The notes: generated by a model from the sequence alone, not told the origin. A DNA stretch of 47,441 nt from Streptomyces sp. MS191 (GCF_008042125.1 NZ_RDBI01000037.1:115478-162918), one strand, 5' to 3'. Positions 1 to 8,130 are shown, numbered from the stretch's first letter. A program made the numbers and translations.

Positions 1-1064
1 GCCCCGAGGAGACCCCGCTCTGGCAGCGGGTCCTGCGCACCGCCTGGGACCTGGGCGACGGCCCGGTCGAACTCGTCGTCGAGTCCATCCAGGCCAACCC
101 CGCCAAGGCGCTCGCCGCCGTCTTCGCGGAGAGCGCCGTGCACCTCTACGCCGACGGGCTGATGAGCTACGGTCCCACCCGCGGCGAACTGCCCCAGTCG
201 ATCGGCTGCCGCGTCCAGCGGCTGCTCCACCTCGACCTGGTCCCGGGACTGCGCCCGCTGCTCCTCGCCGAGTACGGCGTCGAACCGGAGATCGTGCCCG
301 ACTCCGCCTTCCGCGCGGTCCTCGCCGAGATCGCCGAGGCGGCCGAGGGGGACCCGCACGTCGCGGCGGCCGTCGAGGCCGCCCCCACCGCCGTGCTCCT
401 CGGCCAGTACCTCGCCGTGCTCGGCATCCTCACCGCCGACGAGGAGGAGGACCTGCACGCCCGGATGGTGCGCGGCGCCGCGGCGGCCGGGCACCGCTCC
501 GTGATCTTCAAACCGCACCCGACCGCCCCCGCCCGCTACTCCCGGGCCCTGCGGGAGGCGGCCGAGGCCGTCGGCGTGCGGCTGACCGTCCTGGACGGCC
601 CGCTGCTCGCCGAGACCTTCTACGCCCGCTGCCGGCCCCGGCTCGTCGTCGGCTGCTTCTCGACCGCGATGCTCACGGCCGCCGTGTACTACGACGTCCC
701 CATCGCCCGGGTCGGCACGGGAACGGTACTGGAGCGGCTCAAGCCGTACGAGAACAGCAACCGCGTGCCGCTGACCCTCGTCGACCACCTCGTGCCCGAC
801 CTGGAGTCGGGCGCCGGTCCGGCCGTCCCGGGAGCCGCCCCGGACACGCTGGAACCGCTGGTCAGCGCGGTGGGCTACTGCATGCAGCCGAAGCTGCACC
901 CCGGTCTGCGCGCGGACGCCGCCGCACTCCTCGACGGCCTCCGTCCGGACGATCCGCTCGCCCGCTACATCGACGGGGACCGGCTGACCGAACTCGGTCT
1001 GCCCGGCGGGGCCGCGGGCCGCTCCCGGCCGCGGCGGAGCCCGGCGCGCGGCCGGCGGACCTGA
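1..1064 (+). CDS. Polysialyltransferase-family protein (5'-truncated)
   Basis: The reading frame is open from the window edge (codons begin at base 3) to TGA at 1062-1064, so the N-terminus is missing. The visible 353 residues carry two features expected of GT-B sialyl/polysialyltransferases (alpha-2,8-polysialyltransferase, POLYST-like): an acidic-Gly motif in YADGLMSYG and an HP motif in FKPHPTAP, about 130 residues apart. It is followed by a C-terminal segment containing GCFSTAM, typical of the nucleotide-sugar site. Such enzymes transfer sialic-acid-like (nonulosonic) residues from CMP-sugars; in Streptomyces they may act on wall or capsular glycopolymers, but the acceptor cannot be inferred here. 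The last 20 residues are Arg/Pro-rich and probably unstructured. Family call fairly sure, substrate unknown. Confidence 0.75.
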   Translation, partial: PEETPLWQRVLRTAWDLGDGPVELVVESIQANPAKALAAVFAESAVHLYADGLMSYGPTRGELPQSIGCRVQRLLHLDLVPGLRPLLLAEYGVEPEIVPDSAFRAVLAEIAEAAEGDPHVAAAVEAAPTAVLLGQYLAVLGILTADEEEDLHARMVRGAAAAGHRSVIFKPHPTAPARYSRALREAAEAVGVRLTVLDGPLLAETFYARCRPRLVVGCFSTAMLTAAVYYDVPIARVGTGTVLERLKPYENSNRVPLTLVDHLVPDLESGAGPAVPGAAPDTLEPLVSAVGYCMQPKLHPGLRADAAALLDGLRPDDPLARYIDGDRLTELGLPGGAAGRSRPRRSPARGRRT

Positions 1065-1148
1065 CCCGGCGGGGCCGGGTACCCCGGGGCAGCGGGGCCG
1101 GGCGCCGGGGCGGGGCGGGACGTCCCTCGCACCCCCGGGTGCCGGGCC

Positions 1149-1922
1149 TCAGGCGTCGACCGACCGGACGATCGTGAAGACGGCACCCTCGGGGTCCGTC
1201 ACGGTCGCCAGGCGGCCCGCCGTGCCCTCCCGCGGCTGCCGCAGGACCCTGCCGCCCAGTTCCGTGACCAGGCGCGCGGCCGCATCCGTGTCGGCGACCT
1301 CGAAGTACGTCATCCAGTGCGCGCCGCGGTCGCGCGGGAGCGCGGTGCCGACCCCGTGCAGGGACGCGACCGGACGGCCGTCAAGGTGCAGGGTCAGGTA
1401 GTCGAAGTCCGCGGAGACGACCGGCTCGATCTCGTACCCGAAGACCGTCCGGTAGAACTTGGCGACCATCGAGGTCTCGTGCGTCAGCAACTCGTTCCAG
1501 ACCGGCGTGCCGGGCGGTCCCGCGGTCGCCGTGCCGTGGTGCGCCTCGGCCTGCCAGACGCCGAAGACGGCGCCCGTCGGGTCCGAGCAGATCGCCAGCC
1601 GGCCCGCCTCACCGGCGTCCAGCGGCCCGACGGCGACGGTGCCGCCGCAGCAGCGGATGGTCTCGGTGGTCCCGGCGGCGTCGTCGGTGGCCAGGTAGGT
1701 GGTCCAGGCGACCGGCAGATGCCGGTCGGGCGGCAGCTGGCCGATCCCCGCCACCTCCTTGCCGTCCAGGAGGGCGCGGACGTACGGGCCGAGCTGCTGG
1801 GGCCCGGGCACGAACTCCCAGCCGAAGAGCGCGCCGTAGAACTCCTGCGTCGCGTCAAGGCCGTGCACCATCAGGCTCACCCACGAAGGTGTACCGGGTG
1901 TGCGTCGCGTCGCCTCGGTCAT
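1149..1922 (-). CDS. VOC (glyoxalase/bleomycin-resistance fold) family protein, two-domain
   Basis: A 257-residue protein made of two tandem VOC modules, roughly residues 10-125 and 135-255. Each has the usual pattern: an opening W..L..., then EFYGALFGWEF (first) or KFYRTVFGYEI (second), and ending in GR.A...DP.GAVF. This matches the actinobacterial CFP30B-like two-domain VOC proteins, which may be metal-dependent enzymes or resistance proteins; the substrate is unknown. I chose ATG at 1922 because GGAGAG lies just upstream (reverse strand) and the VOC homology starts within 12 residues; the frame is open further upstream to 2030 but that stretch is Arg-rich and lacks a ribosome site. It converges with the polysialyltransferase-like gene and diverges from the sulfurtransferase gene. 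Confidence 0.85.
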   Translation of the reverse strand: MTEATRRTPGTPSWVSLMVHGLDATQEFYGALFGWEFVPGPQQLGPYVRALLDGKEVAGIGQLPPDRHLPVAWTTYLATDDAAGTTETIRCCGGTVAVGPLDAGEAGRLAICSDPTGAVFGVWQAEAHHGTATAGPPGTPVWNELLTHETSMVAKFYRTVFGYEIEPVVSADFDYLTLHLDGRPVASLHGVGTALPRDRGAHWMTYFEVADTDAAARLVTELGGRVLRQPREGTAGRLATVTDPEGAVFTIVRSVDA

Positions 1923-2238
1923 CGTCACTCTCTCCTCGGACCATCGTCGTGGCCGCACGGGGGACCGGGCGTCCGTACGCACGCGTACGGAGCGATGGGC
2001 CCGGGCGCCGGCTCCGGAGCGGAGGTCCACACCCGCCGTCGTGCCGGCCGCGCACGTGCCTCACCGCGCGCCCGGTGCCGATCGTTGCACCGTTGGGCGC
2101 GCGGTGCGCCCCGGCCGCGCCGATTTTGGCGCGATCCGGCACGAGGATGCCTGGAATGCCGGTTCCTGGCCGTCGCCGACCGGCCGGCGACGCTACCGAG
2201 CGGCCCGCGGCGTCGCGGGCTGCGCGAGGATGGCACCC
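1923..2238. other. Intergenic region, divergent promoters of VOC and sulfurtransferase genes
   Basis: These 316 bases separate two divergent genes and must hold both promoters. The one clear element is the palindrome at 1972-1991, listed separately. I see no convincing -10/-35 pair and no credible gene. Confidence 0.5.
1972..1991. promoter_or_regulatory. Perfect inverted repeat, candidate operator for the VOC gene
   Basis: TCCGTACGC and GCGTACGGA form 9-bp perfect arms separated by AC. It lies 50 bp upstream of the VOC start codon, where a repressor site for that gene would be expected. No regulator gene is adjacent, so the binding protein is unknown. It could instead be a hairpin in the 5' leader. 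Confidence 0.45.
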
Positions 2239-3066
2239 ATGAAGCCCATCATCACCGCAAGCGAACTCGTGAGCGAGTCGGCCGGGCCGAGGCCCCCGGT
2301 CCTGCTGGACGTCCGCTGGCAGCTGGGCGGCCCGCCCGGGCTGCCCGAGTACGAGGCCGACCACCTTCCCGGCGCGGTCTACGTCGACCTCGACGCCGAG
2401 CTGGCCGGCCCGCCCGGCGCCGGCGGCCGGCACCCCCTGCCGGACATGGCGGTCTTCGGCGCGGCGATGCGCCGGGCGGGTGTCTCGGCCGGCACACCGG
2501 TCGTGGTCTACGACGGCGGACTCGGCTGGGGCGCGGCCCGCGCCTGGTGGCTGCTGCGCTTCACGGGCCACCGGGACGTGCGGGTCCTCGACGGAGGTCT
2601 CGCGGCCTGGACGGGGGAGCTGTCGAAGGAGACCCCGCAGCCGGAACCGGGCGACTTCGCCCCGGAGCCGAGCCCGGTCGGACTGCTCGACGCCGACGGC
2701 GCGGCGGCGGTCGCCCGCTCGGGGCTGCTCCTGGACGCGCGGGCGGCGGAGCGCTACCGGGGCGACGTCGAACCGATCGACCGGGTCGGCGGCCACATCC
2801 CGGGCGCGGTCTCGGCGCCCACGGCGGAGAACGTCGCTCCCGACGGCCGCTTCCTGCCGGCGGACGCGCTGGCCGCCCGCTTCTCGGGCCTCGGCGCGAC
2901 CGCCGACTCCGAGGTCGCCGTCTACTGCGGTTCGGGTGTCTCGGGCGCCCACGAGGTCCTGGCCCTGGCGCTGGCCGGTATCCCGGCGGCCCTGTACGCG
3001 GGGTCGTGGTCGGAGTGGTCCCACGACCCCGCGCGCCCGGTGGCCACGGGACCGGATCCCCGGTAA
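2239..3066 (+). CDS. Thiosulfate/3-mercaptopyruvate-type sulfurtransferase (rhodanese)
   Basis: This 275-residue cytoplasmic protein has two rhodanese domains. The N-terminal one (about 5-130) is inactive, with LLDVRW and VVVYDGGLGWGAAR. The C-terminal one (about 150-272) carries the active-site loop CGSGVSG beginning at Cys230, which would hold the persulfide. CGSGVT/S-type loops are typical of the SseA/3-mercaptopyruvate group, but substrate choice is not certain. It probably moves sulfur from thiosulfate or mercaptopyruvate to cyanide or thiol acceptors. ATG 2239 is preferred because GAGGA sits about 7 bases before it; an in-frame ATG at 2230 would add three residues. A strong hairpin follows the stop codon, so it is probably monocistronic. 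Confidence 0.9.
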   Translation: MKPIITASELVSESAGPRPPVLLDVRWQLGGPPGLPEYEADHLPGAVYVDLDAELAGPPGAGGRHPLPDMAVFGAAMRRAGVSAGTPVVVYDGGLGWGAARAWWLLRFTGHRDVRVLDGGLAAWTGELSKETPQPEPGDFAPEPSPVGLLDADGAAAVARSGLLLDARAAERYRGDVEPIDRVGGHIPGAVSAPTAENVAPDGRFLPADALAARFSGLGATADSEVAVYCGSGVSGAHEVLALALAGIPAALYAGSWSEWSHDPARPVATGPDPR

Positions 3067-3097
3067 GGGGGCGCCGCCGGTCCGCCCAGGCACGCGA

Positions 3098-3130
3098 AGG
3101 GGCCCGCGCCGTGCGACGGCGCGGGCCCCT
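3098..3130. terminator. Bidirectional terminator between the sulfurtransferase gene and sepH
   Basis: A perfect 13-bp GC-rich stem (3098-3110 with 3118-3130) and a 7-base loop lie between two convergent genes. There is no T tract, which is common for Streptomyces terminators. Confidence 0.75.
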
Positions 3131-3164
3131 CTCCCGTTTCCGGTGACGGCTGTGCGGAGTGCCG

Positions 3165-4208
3165 TCAGTCCTGCTTCTTCCGGCGGGTGCCGAAGACGAT
3201 CTCGTCCCAGCTCGGGACCGCCGCGCGGCGGCCCGGCCGGACACCGTCGGCCTCCGCCTGGCGGTCGGTGGTGCCCGTCAGGCGGTCGCGGTGACCCGAC
3301 ACCGCGCGGGGCATCAGGACGTCCGCGTACGCCGAGCCCGCTCCGGCCGAGGCCGCCGGAGCCGGCGGCTCCTCCGCCTCGGGCTCGTCGGACGGTTCGG
3401 TCGACGAGGGTTCGGTGTTGCGGTCCGGGACGACCATGTCGCCACGGAAGCTCGGCACCGCCTCCAGCAGGCTGGTCAGCGAGTCCCGCTCCTCCTCCGG
3501 CTCCGCGGAGGCGGAGGGCCGTTCCGGCTGGCGCTCGATCTGCCGGTCCAGCGCGCGGTCGAGCGGCCGGTCCCGGGGCAGCCGGGCGATCCGCGGCACG
3601 AACGGGAAGCTCGGCTCCGGCGCGGCGGCGATCGTGTCGTCCGTCTCGCCGATCAGCGCCCGCGCCTCGTCGTCCACGGCCTGGACGAGCCGCCGGGGCG
3701 GGTCGTAGGTCCAGCTCGCCGTGTGCACCTCGCCCGCCACCCGGTAGACGAGCAGCACCTCCCAGGTGCCGTCGTCACGGCGCCAGGAGTCCCACTGCAC
3801 GGTGTCCTTCTCGGCGCCGCGCAGCAGCAGCCGCTCCTGCACCGCGTCGCCGAGCTGCGGTCCGGTGTTCTCGCCGGGCCGGCGGACGGGGGTCTTGCGG
3901 GCCCGCTCCGCCATGAACGCCCGCTCGGCGAGCACGGGGCCCTCGAAGCGCCGTACGCGGTCGACGGGGATCCCGGCGAGCTGGGCGACCTCCTCGGCGG
4001 AGGCACCGGCCCTTATGCGCGCCTGGATGTCACGGGGGCGGAGGTGGCTCTCCACCTCGATCTCGATCTGGCCGAGGCGTGCGCGGTCGTTGCGCACGGC
4101 GGCGCGCAGCCGCTCGTCGATCGGAAGCGTGTACTCCGTGCTGTCAGCAGCCTTCAGCACCAGTCGTGTGCCGTCGTTGGAGACGGCCACGACACGCAGT
4201 TCGGGCAT
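3165..4208 (-). CDS. sepH: SepH, FtsZ-interacting septation protein (DUF3071)
   Basis: The 347-residue product begins MPELRVVAVSNDGTRLVLK and its first about 170 residues are a classic DUF3071 domain. A helix-turn-helix-like stretch follows the start of that domain (EEVAQLAGIPVDRVRRFEGP), then AFMAERARKTPVRR. The middle and C-terminus are acidic and Ser/Glu/Pro-rich, ending in a short basic patch RRKKQD. In Streptomyces SepH binds FtsZ and promotes its assembly during sporulation septation; the HTH-like region is needed for activity, and similar proteins occur across Actinobacteria. The start at 4208 has GGGAGG seven bases upstream; an extension to 4295 is open but unlike the family. It is alone on its strand. 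Confidence 0.93.
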   Translation of the reverse strand: MPELRVVAVSNDGTRLVLKAADSTEYTLPIDERLRAAVRNDRARLGQIEIEVESHLRPRDIQARIRAGASAEEVAQLAGIPVDRVRRFEGPVLAERAFMAERARKTPVRRPGENTGPQLGDAVQERLLLRGAEKDTVQWDSWRRDDGTWEVLLVYRVAGEVHTASWTYDPPRRLVQAVDDEARALIGETDDTIAAAPEPSFPFVPRIARLPRDRPLDRALDRQIERQPERPSASAEPEEERDSLTSLLEAVPSFRGDMVVPDRNTEPSSTEPSDEPEAEEPPAPAASAGAGSAYADVLMPRAVSGHRDRLTGTTDRQAEADGVRPGRRAAVPSWDEIVFGTRRKKQD

Positions 4209-4673
4209 GGGGACCTCCCGGGTGGTGCCTGCCGACGTCACGTGCGTCGCTGCTTCCGCTAGTCGAGTGTGGCCTGCCCGGGTGCAGCCTGCCACAACCT
4301 TGCCGAGTTGCCCGGCGTGTCGGGCATGGACCCTGGACCGCCGTTATGGCACGGTTACCTGTCTGCACACGTAGAGTGACAGGTCGTCACGCTGTGCAGC
4401 GGGTGTCCGTGTGGTGCCGCGGTGCCGCCGGTTCGAGTGCCACTTTCGGCTCCCTCCCGATGACCCGGACGCCCATGAGAGAGCCCGGACCCAGGGCTCG
4501 ACACAGTACTCCATTCGGGCCACCTGGGTGGACCGGCGCGCCGCCCAACTTTGCCGACGGTACGGGAGTTGGGTCTCCGCGATCTTGTGCTCGCGTGGCA
4601 CTGTTCACATAAACGCCAGAAGCGGAACTATTCCTTTCGCCCATATGTCCCTTGTGGGTGGATGGTGGAACGA
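4209..4673. other. Long divergent intergenic region between sepH and a membrane-protein gene
   Basis: These 465 bases are noticeably less GC-rich than their surroundings and contain no reading frame with coding character. They presumably hold the sepH promoter (reverse) and the promoter of the gene at 4674 (forward). ACCTGTC (4357-4363) can pair with GACAGGT (4378-4384), and CTGCACA (4363-4369) with TGTGCAG (4393-4399); the two pairings cross. A weak TTGTGC (4585-4590), 17 bases, CATAAA (4608-4613) pair could drive the downstream gene. Confidence 0.45.
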
Positions 4674-5528
4674 ATGAGCAGGCAAGGGGCGGGGATGGAT
4701 CACGCCGAGGACGCGAAGAGGGAACGAGTCGCGTCGGACGGGAAGAAGAAGCGGCTCGACCTGAGTGTGGCCCAGGTCTCCGCCAGTGCGGTCGCCGCCG
4801 TCGTGGCGGCCAAACTCGCCTCCACCCTGGGCGTGTACGGCACGATCCTGGGCGCCGGGCTGATCAGCGTCATCGCGACCTGCGGCGGCTCCTTCCTCCA
4901 GCACCTCTTCAGGCGGACGGGCGAGCAGATACGCGAAGTCGCCGTCCACGGAGAGCCGGTGAGGGGCGCGCGGACCGCCCGGGTTCCGGTGGGCGCCCGG
5001 CAGGCCGGGCCCGCCGCCGGGCCCGACCGGAACCGGCCGCCGGTCGAGGCCGGACCGCCGTACGGGGAGGAGTTCGGCGCCGCCACCACGCACGGCACCC
5101 GCGTCCGCGGCTGGAAGCGCTCCGCCGTCGCCGCGGCCCTCGTCTTCCTCGTGTCGATGGGCGGCATCACCGCCTACGAGCTGATCTCCGATCAGGACTT
5201 CAGCGGCACCAAGGGATCGACCACCTTCGGCTCCGTCGTCCGGGGCCAGGACGGTGCCGGGAGCGCCCCGTCGACCCGCGAGACCCCGGAGAAGCGGCAG
5301 GACGACGGCGCCGGACCGACGCCCGGCCGGGAGGGTGAGGACGGAGGCCCGTCCCGCGACACCGGAGGCGACACCCCGGAGCCCGAGCCGACACCCTCGG
5401 ACTCGGCCGACCCGACACCCGAGCCGTCGGCCACGCCGTCCGCGCCGTCGACGACCCCCGCCCCGACCCCGCCGGAGACCGGGACCCCGTCCGCCGGTGC
5501 ACCGGCCGGCGGGACGCCGGCTGGCTGA
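4674..5528 (+). CDS. Membrane protein with Pro/Thr-rich extracytoplasmic tail, function unknown
   Basis: The product is 284 residues if it starts at ATG 4674 (GGTGGA just upstream); ATG 4695 with AAGGGG upstream is equally possible and removes seven residues. After a charged N-terminus (DAKRERV...KKKRLD) comes a long Ala/Val/Gly stretch (about residues 35-70) that could form one or two membrane helices, then a basic/Pro linker, then a clear helix with AAALVFLVSMGGITAYELI (about 145-165). The remaining about 120 residues are Thr/Pro/Glu/Ser-rich low complexity, probably outside the cell. I recognise no domain. It is divergent from sepH and ends 7 bases from the convergent oxidase gene with no terminator in between. 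Confidence 0.75.
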   Translation: MSRQGAGMDHAEDAKRERVASDGKKKRLDLSVAQVSASAVAAVVAAKLASTLGVYGTILGAGLISVIATCGGSFLQHLFRRTGEQIREVAVHGEPVRGARTARVPVGARQAGPAAGPDRNRPPVEAGPPYGEEFGAATTHGTRVRGWKRSAVAAALVFLVSMGGITAYELISDQDFSGTKGSTTFGSVVRGQDGAGSAPSTRETPEKRQDDGAGPTPGREGEDGGPSRDTGGDTPEPEPTPSDSADPTPEPSATPSAPSTTPAPTPPETGTPSAGAPAGGTPAG

Positions 5529-5535
5529 GGCGCCG

Positions 5536-6867
5536 TCAGTCGCCCAGGACCCGCCGCAGGTAGTCGTTGGCGAAGAGCCGGTCCGGGTCCAGCCGGTCGC
5601 GCAGGGCCGTGAACTCGGCGAAGCGCGGGTAGACCTCGGCGAAGTAGGCGGCGTCCCGGGTGTGCACCTTGCCCCAGTGCGGACGTCCCCCGTGCGCCGT
5701 CATGATGCTCTCCACCGCGGTGAAGTACGCGCGGTGGGGAGTGCCCTTGTAGAGGTGGACGGCGATGTAGGCGCTCTCCCGGCCCGAGGCGGTCGACAGC
5801 GTGATGTCGTCCGCCGGGGCGGTCCGCACCTCGACCGGGAAGCTCACCTTCAGCGGCGAGCGCTCGACCATCGCCTTGACCTCGCGCAGCGCCGAGACGG
5901 CCGCCTCGCGCGGCAGCGCGTACTCCATCTCCAGGAAACGCACCCGGCGCGGCGAGGTGAACACCTTGTAGGGGATGTCGGTGTAGGTGCGGGCCGACAG
6001 CGCCCGGCTGGAGATCTTGGCGATCGAGGGGATCACCGGGGGCACCGCGCGGCCGAGGGAACAGGCCAGCTGGAAGACCCCGTTGGACAGGAACTCGTCC
6101 TCTACCCAGCCGCTGAGCCGTCCGGGAGGGGCGGCCGGGCCCGCGCTGCGGTTGTTGCGCTTGGTGTTGCAGTTGTCCGTGTGGGGGAACCAGTAGAACT
6201 CGAAGTGCTCGTTCTCCGCGTGCAGCGCGTCGAACTCCGCGGTGACCCGGTCGAAGGTCATCGGCTCCTCGCGCGCGGTGAGCAGGAAGACCGGCTCGAC
6301 GGCGAAGGTGATCGCCGTGATCACACCGAGCGCGCCGAGTCCGAGGCGCGCGGCCGCGAAGATCTCCGGGTTCTCCTTCTCCGAGCAGGTCGTCAGCCGG
6401 CCGTCGGCCGTGACCAGCTCCAGCTCGCGGATCTGGGCGGCGATCGAGGCCGAGTCCCGGCCGGTGCCGTGCGTCCCGGTGGAGGTGGCGCCGGCGACCG
6501 TCTGCTCCATGATGTCGCCCATGTTCGTGAGCGACAGGCCCTCCCGGGCCAGCGCCACGTTCAGCCGCTTGAGGGGCGTGCCCGACTCGACGGTGACCGT
6601 CATCGCCTCGCGGTCGATCCGCCGGATCCCGGCCAGCAGATGGGGGCGGACGAGCAGCCCGTCCGTGGCGGCGATCGAGGTGAAGGAGTGGCCGGTTCCG
6701 ACCGTCTTCACCCGCAGCCCGTCCTCGGCCGCCTTCGTGATCGCGTCGGCCAGTTCCTCGGCCGACGCGGGGCTCACCTCCCGCACGGGGCGGGAGGTGA
6801 CGTTCCCCGCCCAGTTACGCCACGGGCTGCTCGTCGCCCCGGTGCTCTCCCTCGTGGTCCCGCTCAC
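5536..6867 (-). CDS. FAD-linked sugar-lactone oxidase (D-arabinono-1,4-lactone oxidase family)
   Basis: The 443-residue product has an N-terminal FAD_binding_4 (VAO/PCMH) domain with the flavin-attachment motif VGTGHSFTSIA and the GATSTGTHGTG pattern, then an ALO-type C-terminal domain containing RPHWGKVH and ending near LDPDRLFANDYLRRVLG. Members oxidise aldonolactones or alditols with O2 via covalently bound FAD; related Streptomyces enzymes include alditol oxidases, so the substrate is uncertain. GTG 6867 is preferred because GGGGAGGGG precedes it and the first residues (ESTGATSSPWRNWAG) match the family start. The start lies inside the upstream MFS gene (53-bp overlap), which implies co-transcription and translational coupling. 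Confidence 0.88.
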   Translation of the reverse strand: MSGTTRESTGATSSPWRNWAGNVTSRPVREVSPASAEELADAITKAAEDGLRVKTVGTGHSFTSIAATDGLLVRPHLLAGIRRIDREAMTVTVESGTPLKRLNVALAREGLSLTNMGDIMEQTVAGATSTGTHGTGRDSASIAAQIRELELVTADGRLTTCSEKENPEIFAAARLGLGALGVITAITFAVEPVFLLTAREEPMTFDRVTAEFDALHAENEHFEFYWFPHTDNCNTKRNNRSAGPAAPPGRLSGWVEDEFLSNGVFQLACSLGRAVPPVIPSIAKISSRALSARTYTDIPYKVFTSPRRVRFLEMEYALPREAAVSALREVKAMVERSPLKVSFPVEVRTAPADDITLSTASGRESAYIAVHLYKGTPHRAYFTAVESIMTAHGGRPHWGKVHTRDAAYFAEVYPRFAEFTALRDRLDPDRLFANDYLRRVLGD

Positions 6868-8095
6868 GCTGCCCCTCCCCAGTCGGCACCGGCTTGCGCA
6901 GCCGGCGGTACCCCAGGAGACCCACCACCACCGCGACGCCGCCCGAGACGACGGGCACCACGTACCCCGCCTCCGCACCCCGGGCGTCGACCACCCAGCC
7001 GGCGGCCGAGGAGCCCAGCGCCACACCGATCGCGAGCCCGGTACCCGTCCAGGTCATGCCCTCGGTCAGCTTGGTGCGCGGTACGTGCGCTTCGACGAGG
7101 GCCATGGTCGTCACCATCGTCGGTGCGATGGAGAGGCCCGCGACAAAGAGCGCCACGGCCAGCAACGGCAGGTTCCCGGCCAGTAGGAGGGGGATCATAC
7201 TCACGGCCATCGCGCAGACGCCCAGCAGCCAGCGCCGGGACGGCTCGCTCCTGAGGTGCAGCAGCCCGAAGACCGCGCCCGCCAGGCAGGAGCCGAGCGC
7301 GTACACGGCGAGGACCAGGCTGGCGGCCGCCTTGGCGCCCCGCTCGTCGGCGAAGGCCACCGTCACCACGTCGACCGAGCCGAAGATCGCGCCGGTGGCG
7401 ACGAAGGCGAGCGCGAGCACCTGGAGCCCGGGGGAGCTCAGGGCCGAGCCGCCGGACTCCGCGGTGCGCGGATGCGGGCGGGGCTCGGTGGCGCGCAGCG
7501 AGGTCAGCCAGAAGACGCCGATCGCGAGGAAGACCCCGGCGAACAGCGGGCCGGCCTCGGGGAACCAGATCGTGGACAGGCCGATGGAGAGGATCGGGCC
7601 GAAGATGAAGCACACCTCGTCGACGATCGACTCCCACGAGTACGCGGTGTGCAGCCGGCGGCCCTCACCGCGGTAGATCTCCGCCCAGCGCGCCCGGGTC
7701 ATGGCGCCGACGCTCGGCACGCAGCCGACGAGGGCCGTGAAGGCGAAGAGCGTCCAGTCCGCGGCGTCCTGCTGGACGCAGACCAGCAGTCCCGCGCCCG
7801 CGACCAGCGCGACCAGGGTCGCCGGGCGCAGCACGCGCCGCTGGCCGTACCGGTCGACCAGCCGGGACACCTGCGGGCCCATCACCGCGGCGGACATGGC
7901 CAGGGTCGCGGAGAGCGCGCCCGCCAGGCCGTAGCGCCCGGTGACCTGGGAGATCATGGTGACGATGCCGATGCCCATCATGGACAGGGGCATCCGGCCG
8001 ACGAAGCCGGCCACGGAGAAGGACGTGGTGCCGGGCGCCGCGAAGATCGCGCGATAGGGACTGGGCAAGGGGATCTCCGGGCGTCGGCTCAACAC
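6815..8095 (-). CDS. MFS transporter
   Basis: This 426-residue protein has about 12 hydrophobic helices and the MFS loop RLVDRYGQRRVLRP (between helices 2 and 3), as expected for a major facilitator exporter. The cytoplasmic tail is charged and His/Glu-rich. It resembles the many Streptomyces drug-efflux-like MFS proteins; no substrate can be assigned. GTG 8095 has no Shine-Dalgarno but TATTAA lies six bases upstream, so a leaderless message is possible; a TTG at codon 10 with GGAG before it is the alternative. Its 3' end overlaps the oxidase gene by 53 bases, so transporter and oxidase probably work together. It is divergent from hemH. Confidence 0.85.
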   Translation of the reverse strand: MLSRRPEIPLPSPYRAIFAAPGTTSFSVAGFVGRMPLSMMGIGIVTMISQVTGRYGLAGALSATLAMSAAVMGPQVSRLVDRYGQRRVLRPATLVALVAGAGLLVCVQQDAADWTLFAFTALVGCVPSVGAMTRARWAEIYRGEGRRLHTAYSWESIVDEVCFIFGPILSIGLSTIWFPEAGPLFAGVFLAIGVFWLTSLRATEPRPHPRTAESGGSALSSPGLQVLALAFVATGAIFGSVDVVTVAFADERGAKAAASLVLAVYALGSCLAGAVFGLLHLRSEPSRRWLLGVCAMAVSMIPLLLAGNLPLLAVALFVAGLSIAPTMVTTMALVEAHVPRTKLTEGMTWTGTGLAIGVALGSSAAGWVVDARGAEAGYVVPVVSGGVAVVVGLLGYRRLRKPVPTGEGQRERDHEGEHRGDEQPVA

Positions 8096-8130
8096 GTGTA
8101 ATTAATAGCTAAAGCCTACGGTGTTGAAGT
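8096..8130. promoter_or_regulatory. AT-rich divergent promoter island (MFS / hemH)
   Basis: The sequence at 8097-8116 is about 75 % A+T in a 72 % GC context and lies immediately upstream of the MFS start. It is probably the divergent promoter core: TATTAA on the reverse strand for the MFS gene, and TTGAAG (8124-8129) as a possible -35 for hemH. Element assignments are tentative. Confidence 0.45.

Noticed and set aside
1075..1087. CCGGG-TAC-CCCGG hairpin after the polysialyltransferase-like gene
   Set aside because: A 5-bp stem in sequence of this GC content is expected by chance.
4344..4677. Small frames of 85-88 codons in the sepH upstream region
   Set aside because: They overlap one another on both strands, lack ribosome sites, and have poor G/C third-position bias.
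8097..8116. Possible DmdR/IdeR iron box at the MFS/hemH promoter
   Set aside because: Only about 7 of 19 positions fit the TTAGGTTAG-type palindrome; there is no symmetric second half.
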